In this document: piece by piece, positions 23,230 through 33,712 of the stretch
Layout: every line of letters starts with the position of its first letter
How positions within the stretch are numbered: position 1 is the first letter of the stretch
The notes under the pieces: generated by a model
The model's database searches: none
Seen by the model: only the letters and a program-made list of their open reading frames with translations
Told to the model about the DNA's origin: nothing
From: Coleophoma eucalyptorum
Taxonomy: Eukaryota > Ascomycota > Leotiomycetes > Helotiales > Dermateaceae
Assembly: GCA_026120035.1 (NCBI GenBank)
Contig: JALRME010000012.1
Location: 496,001-560,000, forward strand
Direction: 5' to 3'
DNA: 64,000 bases
Translations under genes and position numbers: made by a program

Positions 23230-24826
23230 ATGTGCCACCACACTACCTCTCTCACAGCCCTCTCATTCCCCTCACTCGTCAGCCCTATGATGGAGTCTCT
23301 TTATATAGACCATAGTATCCAAGACTCACGCCAGTCTAGATCAAGAGACAGCCACTTGTCGTCCACAGCAGCAGACTTTCAAGCTTTACACATCCGGACC
23401 AGCTCCGCAGCATCTTCACGTCCAGAGGTTACAACACCCTGGCATACTAATACACCAACATCATCCTACTTTGGGTCTGAACACGATCGGCACGCTGGTT
23501 CCCTTGTAACTTCACCGGTGCCTCAGACTTATTCTCCATTTCCACAACTCTCTCAGTCTGATCTTGGCCCAAACTGGTCTTCCACTACTGCGAGTACTCC
23601 AGAACAATCGTCTACCCGACCACCACCAATATTAAGGCTAGATACTTCACCAGAACAGTATTCCTCACAGCATCCAGACAAGGCCATCTCTCAACCAGTT
23701 CTTCGAAGTCCCGCAAAGATGAGGTAAGCTATGGAAAGACTACTTACAAATGAAGCCCAAAAGATCTAATGGTTCTGTTAGTACCATGGGAATCCAACAA
23801 TATGACGCTCGCTTTGACTCTGGAATGCGTCAGTCCTATACCTGGCCTCGTAAGTTTAACAGTAATATATGCTTCAACGACAAAATCTAACAGCAACAGA
23901 CTTTGAGATGCCACAACAGTACATTCCACAAGATATGAATCCTGGCAATCTGGCGCCTTACGATGTCAACATGCCCATCTACTCACGCTCGCTATCATCC
24001 AGCCCACCCCGAGCTTGTCTCACTCCAGAGCAAAGAGAATTAAAGAGGCAGAGAGACCAGGCGCGTCGCAGTACCAAGACTCGGTCGAGGAAAGAACGCA
24101 CTCCAAGCGCCAACAGCAACACTTACGTTCCATCACAAGGAAACACTCCAGAACTCATGCCACGGACTCTACCCGATTATCAGACCCTCACTTCAGCCCC
24201 CCATATGGCGCATTCTCCCATGATCCAGAGTCCAGGCTTCATACCTGCCTACTCACCACAATCGCCATATCCACCACATATGGGCGAAGCAACACCCACT
24301 GAGATGTACACCCCAGTTTTTACTACAATGTACGTCTATTCGCATTTGAAAATAAGTACGATCTAACCATAAGCAGGGGTTCGAATGACTTCGAAATTCC
24401 GGCTTACCATGTTCCATATTCTAGCGGCGAGGAGTCGAGCATCCAATCATACGCGTTAGTAATGGCTGAAAATCGGCGAAGTGAACTACAGCTGACCAAA
24501 ATAGTAGTCCCCGGCCACACTCGATGTCATCCGCGTCAGATGCACCAAGCATGTACCAAAGTCATCACAGCCCATCGATCGGCTCACCAGATTCGTCAGC
24601 CGAACCAGTGCGCGTCGTCCACAGCCGACCAAAGCCACAGTGCTGGGAGCACGGTTGCAACGGGCGACAATTCTCAACCTTCAGCAACTTGCTTAGGCAC
24701 CAGCGCGAGAAATCTGGTGTCGCTGCCAAGTCGACGTGCCCTCACTGCGGAGCTGAATTCACGAGAACGACGGCTCGTAACGGTCACATGCTGCATGACA
24801 AGTGTAAGCAACGCCGATACACATAA
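23230..24826 (+). CDS. C2H2-type zinc-finger transcription regulator
   Basis: Five exons, 23230-23723, 23782-23849, 23894-24329, 24377-24454 and 24505-24826, give 465 residues. The first 390 are disordered and rich in Ser, Pro, Thr and Gln. A short basic stretch (RELKRQRDQARRSTKTRSRK) lies at about 235-255. The C-terminal 65 residues hold two closely spaced Cys/His clusters: CWEHGC with His about 14 residues later (405, 410, 424), and CPHC...HMLH...C (437, 440, 453, 456, 459). The first finger lacks an obvious second His. Nuclear DNA binding is inferred. The start is uncertain: ATGs at 23287 and 23290 (MMESLYIDH) are in the same frame and may be the true ones. Exons 3 and 5 have ambiguous acceptors 3-6 nt apart. 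The gene stands alone between large non-coding regions, typical of developmental regulators. Confidence 0.8.
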
Positions 24827-27800
24827 GCGGCTGTTCCTTATCTGGTTCCGCCTGCCCTACCTGGCGTTTTCTCCATCAAGGCTGTGCTGCACTGGATGGT
24901 GCTACTGCGTAATGTATACTTATCTGAGGCTGAAAGAGTTTGGGTTTTGGAGGACATTGACTGGATGTAATTGCATAGAAGGACATGGCATTTGAAGGTG
25001 CATAGCATAAGGACGGCATACATTGATTATTTTTTTCCTTTTGGCTTTCTGGAACCAAACGAGCAGGGCAACATATACCAAAAATAGGAGAGGGAGAGGT
25101 TGCATAGGAGGGAATCTTGGGGGCGGGTTGGCAAATCTGTTCGTGGCGGCGATGGTGTTTTTTCATAATTCTTTTCTTTACAGTCACTTCCTCACAAACT
25201 TTTTGTCATTTTTTGGAGTAAATAATATAGAAGGGACTGGGGGATTTCTGCTTTTCTTTATTTGGTCGGAAGCTATACCCAATCTCTTTTTTGCAGATAG
25301 TCATATAACAAACAGATGGAAGATGTTCCTATTAGACATACCATCACGAGAAATGAATATCACATCACCCAGCGCGCAGAGTCTCGTGGCGAAAAGTCCC
25401 ATCTCTTCCATTGCAGAGCTCTCTGAGAGAATCTTTTCCTGCTCATCTCTCTTCTGAGCAGAGAAAGCAGGGTAAAGCTTAATTACCACGAGGCTGGCAA
25501 AATGCAAATAACCAAGCATATGCCTGTTTCTACTTCCCTCTCCTTTCCTCTCCTTTCCCCCCTCTCTTCTGTCTCTTTCGGAGTCGGGTCCCGTGTCTAC
25601 GAATTTAATGAACTTTCTCCGGGCGAGCTATTAATCCCGTCTTACTATGTCTCACTCTCGATCTGAAGCCAGCTTACATACTCTCATAACTAACTTTCCT
25701 TTCCTTTACTTTCTGATAATGGTGCTGAAAACAGGGATGGACCAAGAGCCAAGCTTCAATAACCTTCGCATTTGTGCTGGTCGGTCTTGCCTGAAGCATT
25801 GAAGCCTTAAGGCCTGGGCACAGAGAAGTAAGGTCTTTTGCTCTAGTCTTGGATCTTTCTATTGTTTATGTCTCAAAGAATTCTGCTCAACAGTCTACAT
25901 GACTTGCGAGATAATCAAAATGAAAGTGTAACTGCCCTTACAAGACATACCTTAGGTGCCGTTGAGTCAAGTCGGTCAGTAAGTCAGTCAGTCAGGCGTC
26001 ATCAGTCCTGCTCTCTGCTGGAGGTTGCCTCTAGTCCGTTTGCCTCGGTGTGCATTGCACTTCAGCCGCATGGTTGCTCGCCTTGCTGTCAAAAGTGTCT
26101 TTGGGGGCGGCACAACCTGCGGGCGCTTTGAATGCCTGCCCCCAGCCAATCTGTTCTTGTCTAGCTCGTTCTTCTGGCGTGGATGAAATGTAATTCGAGT
26201 ATGTTTACCTACATTACTGCAGCTTGTCGGATTCAGCTTTGCAAATCTCTGACGTGAGTGGATAGAGAGCCGCTCCGATGGTATCGAATCGTATCAGCTC
26301 CAATACCACTGCCTGAATGGGAGGTCCCGAGAGAAGTGGCGGGTACGAAGTATACGAAAGGGTATTACGTTACCAGTGCAGCGATAATAATCTGAGCTGG
26401 CGGCCGTTGCACTGCCTCGCCTATTTTTAACGCTTTTTTTCGCCGTCCCGAACCTTTCTCGCTCGCTCTCTCGCTACTTTTTTTTCTTCTTTCTTTTCTT
26501 ATCCAGCTCTACACTTATTCCACTCTACAGTCTTCTAACCTGAGATAAGCTTACCTTCGCCTGAGCATCGCCGTTGTGGTAAGCCACAAGGGACACGCAG
26601 ACACTGGACGCCTTCCATAAACGGGCTGTGACCCGAGACCAAACATCTGAATTTCCTCTTACGGCTCAATCCAGATGGAAATCGGGCTGCACGGTATTTG
26701 TGGTCGGACTCTAGGCTTGGTTCGCTGGCGACGTCGGATGAGGAACCTGGCTTGATGGCGTGTTTAGATGAGGTTTATTAGTAGAGCAGAACTCTACGCA
26801 AACCTAACCTCGAAAAGGCCTGTGGTTGGTTTTGGGAGGGCTACATGATACATGCTACCGAAGTATTGTACATGAGACTAACCACATGGCTTCGCTCGGA
26901 TGTTCACTTCGTTTCGTCTGTGGCCTTTGAACTCTAAGGCCGCCTTCATGGTCTGTGATGCGTCTTTAGGAAGCAAGACTTGCTGGTACCACATGGCATT
27001 GCTTCGCTCAGACGGCCGTTTTTTATCTTGGTTTTTTCTCCTCTTGCGAAATGTGTGATTGGTACGAGGTTAACATGTGACGGGCTAGAGTGGGAGTGTT
27101 GGAAAGAGTGCAATATCCTGTGATTCAGAGTTCTCCATTCTTGTTGGTAGGTACCTTAGATATGCTCCACAGAAAAGAAAGTACATAGTATCGACGGTTC
27201 TGCTTCCACTTGCCTGCCCGCCTGTCTGCTTGCTTCCCATCGCCAAACCCCGATGCTCAGGACTTCTCGGTTCCATTGTGGTGTCTAAATGCATGGACAT
27301 CTCCCACGGGGCTTCTTCCGCTTCCTCGGATTTGCATCAGTATCAGAAGCAGAAGCAGAAACAAGAGCAGAGCTTGTGAAGAAACCCGAGGTGAATTCGC
27401 CATTGGCAGACGGCCTTTGAGTAGGTGACAGATGACAATGCGGGGGTTATAGTAGCGAGCGAGGTACAATATGTTAATGGCCCATATAAATGGTTAGAGA
27501 GTGGAGACAATTATAGGCGCAAGTTAACAATGCAATACGGATCAATGGGGGCCTGGGAAAAGATTTCCAGTGCTTCCGTGGATATGAATACTTAGCAAGA
27601 GATGGCTAGTAGAGCAAGTTTACATGGGTCAGGTTCCTAATTTGTGGAGTATTTTCCCATCGCGTCGGCTAAAAGTTGGCGACGGGGAAGGACAGGGCAA
27701 ACCTTCAAACAGTTTACCTGCTGTGCTGTCTGTATTGAATGGCTTCCTACTCCCGTCTTTCCCATATTATTTCGCATGGCGGTTGTACTGAGTATACCAT

Positions 27801-29680
27801 CGTACTAATTGTAGTGAAACAGAATATCCCAACGCATTGCGTTGAATGAGCTGATGTTAAGCTTTTGGAAATACGATGTTAGATGGGGGACAAGAAACTC
27901 AACTGATGATACAGTAGTAGTACCCTGCCCTGCCAGCCTAGACAAATGCACGCGGACTGGAACCGAGAGTATATACGAATAAGAGGCTGCAAAGTTAGAC
28001 CCGGTTTGTCTGGTGATCTCATCAATTCCCTGGGGACTATACTCTTCATTTTCTCCCCCCTTCCCAGTCCTGCTATCTCAGCGTTGGCCGGAGTAGCCAA
28101 CCAAAGAGCCCTCAGTTTGAGTATGGTCTTCTTGGCCAGGGGGGTGTTTCATCGGAAAAGGCCTGAGATGATCCTTTTGGAGGCCTGCTCCATGTCTCTC
28201 CAATGCGGTACATTCAGGAGCCGGCTGGGGTGAGGTGTTTTTGGCTGTTCGCCTAATAATTCGCATGGGTTTCCGGTAAGTGCGATGCGAACAGGGTGTT
28301 GGGTCTGTCTTGGCCGTGGACTTCACCAAGTGCTGATGGACATTCCTCTTCGCCCTTCCACCCCTCATCCTTCCTCGCGCTGCCAGCCCTCTTTTCCAGC
28401 CCAGGATCGAAGCTCGGTTCATCTGGAGAACAACACCTTCATCCCATGTCTCCTCCCCCCTTTCCTTCTGTGTTTATTTGTTTGTTTGGCCTTTTCCTTC
28501 GCCCTCTTCGTCTTTCGTGCACGCTTCCTTGTCGCGATCGTGGGAGCTGGATCTATGCTTCCTTCAGGACTTTCTTCCCTCTTCTTTTTCTCTCGTAGTG
28601 AGCAGCTTGGACGGCCTTACGATCAAAGCTTCAATGCTGGCAAGAATCCATCTCCATCGCTGTGTTATTGCCATGATGTAATAGCATCGGTGCATGTATG
28701 TGTGTGATGGCCGCCTTCCTGCACACTGGTCTTGATCGAAAGTACCCCTGATATTATCACAGATACCTGCAGAGTTCGTACGAGAATTCGCCATTTGATG
28801 CACCGAAGCGGAGTCTGGTGAGGTTCGAACGAGTAAGCCATTGTCGCTGTCCTGTGTCACTGTCCACCCAATACGTATCAGTGACATGCCATGCCATCTG
28901 AAGCAGTTGGCAAGGCAGTGTACACTACGTGGCTCATGTGCAGTATCCTTGCTTCTGAGCTTGAGCAGTCCGCGGCAAGTCATCACTACCGTCTGGAAAC
29001 CTCATCATTATCAAGTATACGCGTCCAAGGAAGGCGCTATTATCTCCAGTTATCCGGAGAGAATGCTCGAGAACAGAAAGAACCAGCAATTACAGTACTT
29101 CCAATTCTGCACCAATTTTGTGTTCGTAACCTTTTCTTCTTACGATACATTCTCATTGGTGGTTCTATATAATATTGCACAATCATTTATTCTCTTATGA
29201 CATACCGTTGCAATGTCTGTCTCCCCGATCGAGGGACCTTCCCTTCAGAAAGACGCGAACAGGAGTCTTCAGGCTTCAGCGCTGGAGCCCTGTTTAAAAG
29301 TATCCGACCCAATTCTGGTTGAAACCACGTCCTAATCTGACTGAATATCCTTGGTCTTCGGAGACCCTCGAGGTATCTTTGCTGGTGTATGAATAGGGGC
29401 GCTCCAGCATAGCCTGCCATTATGAATCCATTCGGTAGAACAATGATGGAAGACAATGATAAGTCCAGTGACAGGCTCAAGTCCAGTGAGAGTGAACCTC
29501 AAGAGAATGTTATCAGTTCAACCTGTAGTAACAAGACTTTGCATGTCATTTTCAATGCGGCTGGGTTTGTACATCCAGCTCAAAGTTCACCACTAGCACA
29601 TGTGTCTGCGGAAATCTGTAAAAGAGGATATGTGTAAGCTCTCCTGTTATGCAATGTTAGGCTACACTACGCTGATAAGG
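24827..29680. other. 4.8 kb gene-poor region downstream of the C2H2 regulator
   Basis: No gene recognised. T-rich DNA follows the regulator's stop (25020-25260) and may include its 3' untranslated region. Pyrimidine-rich patches occur near 25530-25580 and 26440-26510. The frame at 29422-29637 (71 codons) precedes the transporter relic, but I cannot show that it belongs to it. Confidence 0.45.
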
Positions 29681-31562
29681 CGTAGAGGATCTGGTAAACA
29701 GGGTATCTCTCCTCGACTCGTGTTTCCATTTGTGCCTTACTAGCTGCTTTTGGTAGCTCTTATTTGGTTATGATCAAGGCGTGATGCCCATCCTTTTTGT
29801 TCTGAAGCAGCTCACGAGTTCAATCCCATAAGTTGGTAGTAATGCTCCGAATTATGCATTCTGGAAAGGATTTCTGACAGCGGTAATCAGCCTCGGAACG
29901 TCCATCGGAGCAATGAATCAAGCAAGGTATGCCCAAGTACTTTACTTTAAAGGTCCAAGATACTGACTACCGGGAGCCTGGGTTGTCAATACCTACTCTA
30001 GTAAATGTGCAATGATATTTGGCGTAGCCATCTTTCTTGTTGGGAGCATCCTTCAGACGCTCACGGATTCCGCATGCTTGTTGTGGCTCGGCTGTTTGGC
30101 GGCCTTGGTCTAGGATCATTGTCCATGGTTATTCCTTTGTACATCTGTAAAACCAGTCCTCCTGAAATCCGAGGCACATTACATGTGCTAAGTCAGTGCT
30201 GAATGGGTCATGCAGAGGAACTTGCCATTGTCACAGGCATCGTTGTTGCACATTGTATGTACTACCCTAGTCCCTATGGTGAATGATATTTAGCCGGACT
30301 TTTATTTCCTTGGCTGTAGGAAGACATTCTATGCTACATAAGACGGCTGTCAAAGCTTCAGGGTCCAAAACTTCAGATGAGACTCTTGTCTCTGGTATTT
30401 CATGGCCCTCCACAAGCTTACTTCTTACCTTCACAGGGATTACTTATGTAACAAGACATCTAACGGGACAGTGGAGTTGGAGTATACCCTTTCTGCTACA
30501 GATGCTGCTGGCTGCAGCTCTGGGGGCGAGTGTCATATCCTTACCAATTGTCTTCACATTGGTTGGCATCCCAAGGTCGAGATGTGGATGCACTGGCCTC
30601 TCTTGCTAAAAGCCCGCAACTTCCGTCAGACAACTACAAGGTTCAATCAGAATGGACCGAGATCCGAGCTGAGATAGCATATAGTCGTGAGATCAGTAAA
30701 TAACACTATCCTCACTACCAGGATAATTCTCGGTCGAGCAAGATCAAACTCGAAATGACATTTTGCCCGGATTGCTTTCAGTCCGCTTGCCACAAGCGCA
30801 CGCATATCGGTATATGCATTATACTTTTCTAGAAATTCAATGGGGTCAGTGCATTAGTCTGCTACTCAACCAGTCTCCTTTAGACGATGGGTTTAGATCT
30901 TGAACCCAGACTCATAGTATCGGATATTCTGAATGCCTGTCAACTAGTCGGGATGCTGTTAAGTCTGTTTACTATGGACCAGATTAGGAGAAAACTTCTG
31001 CTCTCTGGAATAGCTCTGATGGTGATATACTTTATTGTTATTGCGGCTCTAGTCTGGCTGAACAGCAGACGTTGGACATTAGATAGAGCGGCTAGCTGGA
31101 TAAGTGTTGTTCTCATGTTATTGTACATGCCTATTTTTGGTGCATTTTGGTGCAACATGGGGAACCGTCCCTTGGGCAGTTCCATCTGAAATCTTTAGTG
31201 GTCTTCTGCGTGCGAAGGGTACAGCCATATCGAAACTCTCCAATTGGGTGTAAGCATCGCCAGCACCATTCACATTCGATATAGCTAACGTCTCCTTAGA
31301 ATTAATTTTATTGTGGGTTTGATCACGCCAGTACCTATTTCACGCAGTAAATGGGGGCGCGTACCTCTTCTTCGTACTCTGCTGCCTCTTATCGGGTATT
31401 TGGATTTCATACTTCGTCCCAGAAACGAATGGCCGCAGAATCGAGGAGATGGACTATATCTTCAAGGACCTTATAGACAGTGAGGTGGGAGAGTTTCGAC
31501 GGCATCGTATTCGAAAATGTTTGCATGATAGCAAGATGCCGAGCGTTTTCCTGCCGTTTTGA
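29681..31562 (+). pseudogene. Decayed MFS sugar transporter
   Basis: Collinear fragments of a 12-helix sugar porter lie in all three forward frames. In order they are LLFGYDQGVMP (29757), AFWKGFLTAVISLGTSIGA (about 29856), FGVAIFLVGSIL, MLVVARLFGGLGLGSLSM (30074), WSWSIPFLLQM, HWLASQGRDVDAL with EWTEIRAEIAYSREI, TMGLDLEPRLIVSDILN (30884), TWGTVPWAVPSEIFSGLLRAKGTA (about 31155; printed here with the next helix omitted) and finally YFVPETNGRRIEEMDYIFKD. These match the sugar-transporter family signatures. Lesions include an in-frame TAG at 29754-29756, a frameshift near 30065-30074, TGA at 30200-30202, a frameshift before HWLASQG, TAG at 30881-30883 and a frame change across an exact 10-bp tandem duplication at 31135-31154. 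At least one intron (about 31251-31299) still has intact splice signals. Limits are approximate; the 5' end is unclear. Confidence 0.88.
31135..31154. repeat. 10-bp exact tandem duplication inside the transporter relic
   Basis: TTTTGGTGCA occurs twice in direct succession (31135-31144 and 31145-31154). The protein frame switches here from YMPIFGA to GATWGTVPWA, so the duplication itself explains the frameshift. Confidence 0.9.
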
Positions 31563-31965
31563 AGATTGTTACCTGATTGAATGAGTTACGAAAGGTGCGT
31601 ATATTGGAGTTTACTTTATCCTGAAAGAACTGGTTTTCTTATTGGGCAAAATGAGGTAGGTGTTCATAAGATGTCCGGTTTGGGTATTTGTGAATAAATT
31701 GAAAAGGTATACAGTACTTGATGGAACAAAAGACATTAACTATGGCTAGTGTTCTCTCGAATCTTCATTATTGAGAAAGGAGTTTCGATATTTCCCTTTG
31801 TGTTCCGGCTTCTTCTGGTGTTGGATAGCGGTATTCCGACCTTTTCCTGCCATATTTTTACTCGTATACCACCTACCGCACAGTTTTCGACGGTAATATC
31901 GAATATTTTGACGACCTATTTTGCTGTTATGCTTTTAGATATGTGACTACCTTTTGAAATGGGCT

Positions 31966-31993
31966 CATCCATCCATTCATTCATTCATCCATT
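31966..31993. repeat. Tetranucleotide repeat (CATC/CATT), seven units
   Basis: Seven consecutive CATC or CATT units about 200 bp upstream of the PCNA first exon end. It is a simple sequence repeat. Confidence 0.85.
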
Positions 31994-32077
31994 GATTACT
32001 TAAGCGTGGGTTAAGCGAGAAAGTCATTTACACGCTTCGCGTACATGCGCGCCACGCTAATATTCGTCCCTCTTTCG

Positions 32078-32083
32078 ACGCGT
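32078..32083. promoter_or_regulatory. MCB-type hexamer ACGCGT upstream of PCNA
   Basis: ACGCGT within the 8-bp palindrome GACGCGTC, about 120 bp before the first base of the split start codon. MCB elements bind MBF (Mbp1/Swi6) and drive G1/S expression of replication genes in yeasts. Function here is inferred. Confidence 0.6.
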
Positions 32084-32196
32084 CTGCTCTCTTCCAAATC
32101 TTTGTCCCTCTTCAAACCACACAACTTCAATCTCGAAACGTTCCATCCTCACCAAAACACTCAACTCTTCTTATTCCAATTGATAAATCTTACAAG

Positions 32197-33199
32197 AGTA
32201 TGCTTCCAAATCCTAATATCTTCTGGAATGAAAAGCAGAAATACCTCCCGGTCATAGATCAAGCTGACTTTTAAATAGTGTTAGAAGCACGTCTCGAGCA
32301 AGCCGATCTCCTGAAGAAGGTATGGGTCACACATAGCTATACATCTCGGGTTTACTAACAACTGCAGGTGGTGGATGCGATCAAGGATCTCGTACAGGAC
32401 TGTAACTTCGACTGCAATGACTCTGGTGTTGCCCTCCAAGCTATGGACAACTCTCACGTTGCATTGGTCTCTATGATGCTCAAAGCAGAGGGTTTCGCAC
32501 CATATCGATGCGATCGAAATGTTGCACTCGGTGTCAATCTTACATCTCTCACAAAGGTTCTCCGTGCTGCGCAGAATGAGGATATTCTTACTCTCAAGGC
32601 TGAGGACGCCCCAGATGTGCTCAACCTTGTTTTCGAATCCAGCGATAGCGATAGACTCAGCGAGTATGACCTTAAGCTTATGGACATCGACCAAGAGCAC
32701 TTGGGCATCCCAGATACTGAGTATGCTGCTACGATCTCCATGCCTTCCTCGGAGTTTAAGAGAATCTGCATGGATCTTATGGCTCTTTCAGAATCCGGTA
32801 TGCTCCATACTCATCTATCAATAACACAAATTGACCACAGACAGTATCCATCGAAGCATCAAAGGATGGCGTTAAATTTTCTTGCTCCGGTGATATTGGT
32901 AACGGAGCCGTAACTCTACGACCGCACTCAGATGTCGAGAAGCCACAACACAATGTCGATATCGAACTCACCGAGCCCGTTGCTTTGACCTTTTCTCTCA
33001 AGTACCTCGTCAACTTCTGCAAGGCATCTGCTCTTTCTTCCTCCGTCAAGCTGTGCCTGTCTAACGAGGTTCCTCTTCTTGTCGAATATGCATTGGCAGG
33101 TAGCAGTTACCTCAGATTCTACTTGGCTCCTAAGGTATGTTCCACACTTTGATCCTCTAGCTCAGTGCTGATGTTTCTCAGATTGGTGATGAGGAATAA
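32197..33199 (+). CDS. POL30: Proliferating cell nuclear antigen (PCNA), DNA sliding clamp
   Basis: Coding exons are 32197 (only the A of the ATG), 32279-32319, 32368-32797, 32845-33134 and 33182-33199, giving 259 residues, the usual PCNA length. The joined protein starts [16 protein letters not shown] and contains [47 protein letters not shown] and YLVNFCKA, and ends YLAPKIGDEE, all near-universal PCNA sequences. It forms the homotrimeric ring that tethers DNA polymerases and repair factors. The start codon is split: the leader exon ends ..CAAGA before a GTATGC donor, and the next exon begins TG TTA GAA after AAATAG, with a CTGAC branch site. The last coding exon has only 18 nt. The upstream MCB hexamer fits S-phase control. 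Confidence 0.95.
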
Positions 33200-33712
33200 T
33201 TGTGAGGAAACGGAGTACTTAATGATTTAGATATGATTGTTCTCAGCATTCGAGTGCGGCGTGCAGGTTGTTTAATGGATATGTTTTGATTGCGAAAGGG
33301 CTGGCGATGGAGAAGAACGAAAAACGAGATGTCTGTATCGAGAATGATCAGCCTACCTTATGCAAAGGAGCAACAAGATTCCCATTTAAGAAAGTTCCTC
33401 AAATGGGGTTTTCCATCAGCTGCAGATGCCATATTTCCTGTTACGGCTAGCGCGGGGCAGTCTCTCGACCCTTGCCGCTAAAACGCCGGAGCCATTTTTT
33501 GTAGATGACTCGGAGATGATAAATAGTCAATTCATGCCTTCCTGTGATAACGGGCACGAGTGATAATACTCGTTGCATCCTGCACTGTTGGAAGTTTCCC
33601 GGATTCTTCATTCATTAGTTTACAAGCCTGTGGCCAATACGCACCATTTCACATACATGCGCAAGTCGAAAACGTCCTTTTCCACCCCACCTTCTCGAAC
33701 CTCAATTAGAAG
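33200..33712. other. Intergenic between PCNA and pyridoxal kinase
   Basis: 513 bp holding the PCNA 3' untranslated region and the pyridoxal kinase promoter; both genes are read rightward. Nothing else was recognised. Confidence 0.5.

Larger units (their letters stand above)
31563..32196. promoter_or_regulatory. PCNA upstream region
   Basis: Intergenic DNA between the transporter relic and PCNA. It contains a CATY tetranucleotide tract (31966-31993, seven units) and a palindromic GACGCGTC around the hexamer at 32078-32083. The transcribed leader probably begins after that and ends at the exon boundary at 32197. Confidence 0.55.

Noticed and set aside
29422..29637. 71-codon frame just upstream of the transporter relic
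   Set aside because: Could be its N-terminus, but shows no transporter signature and no demonstrable splice link.
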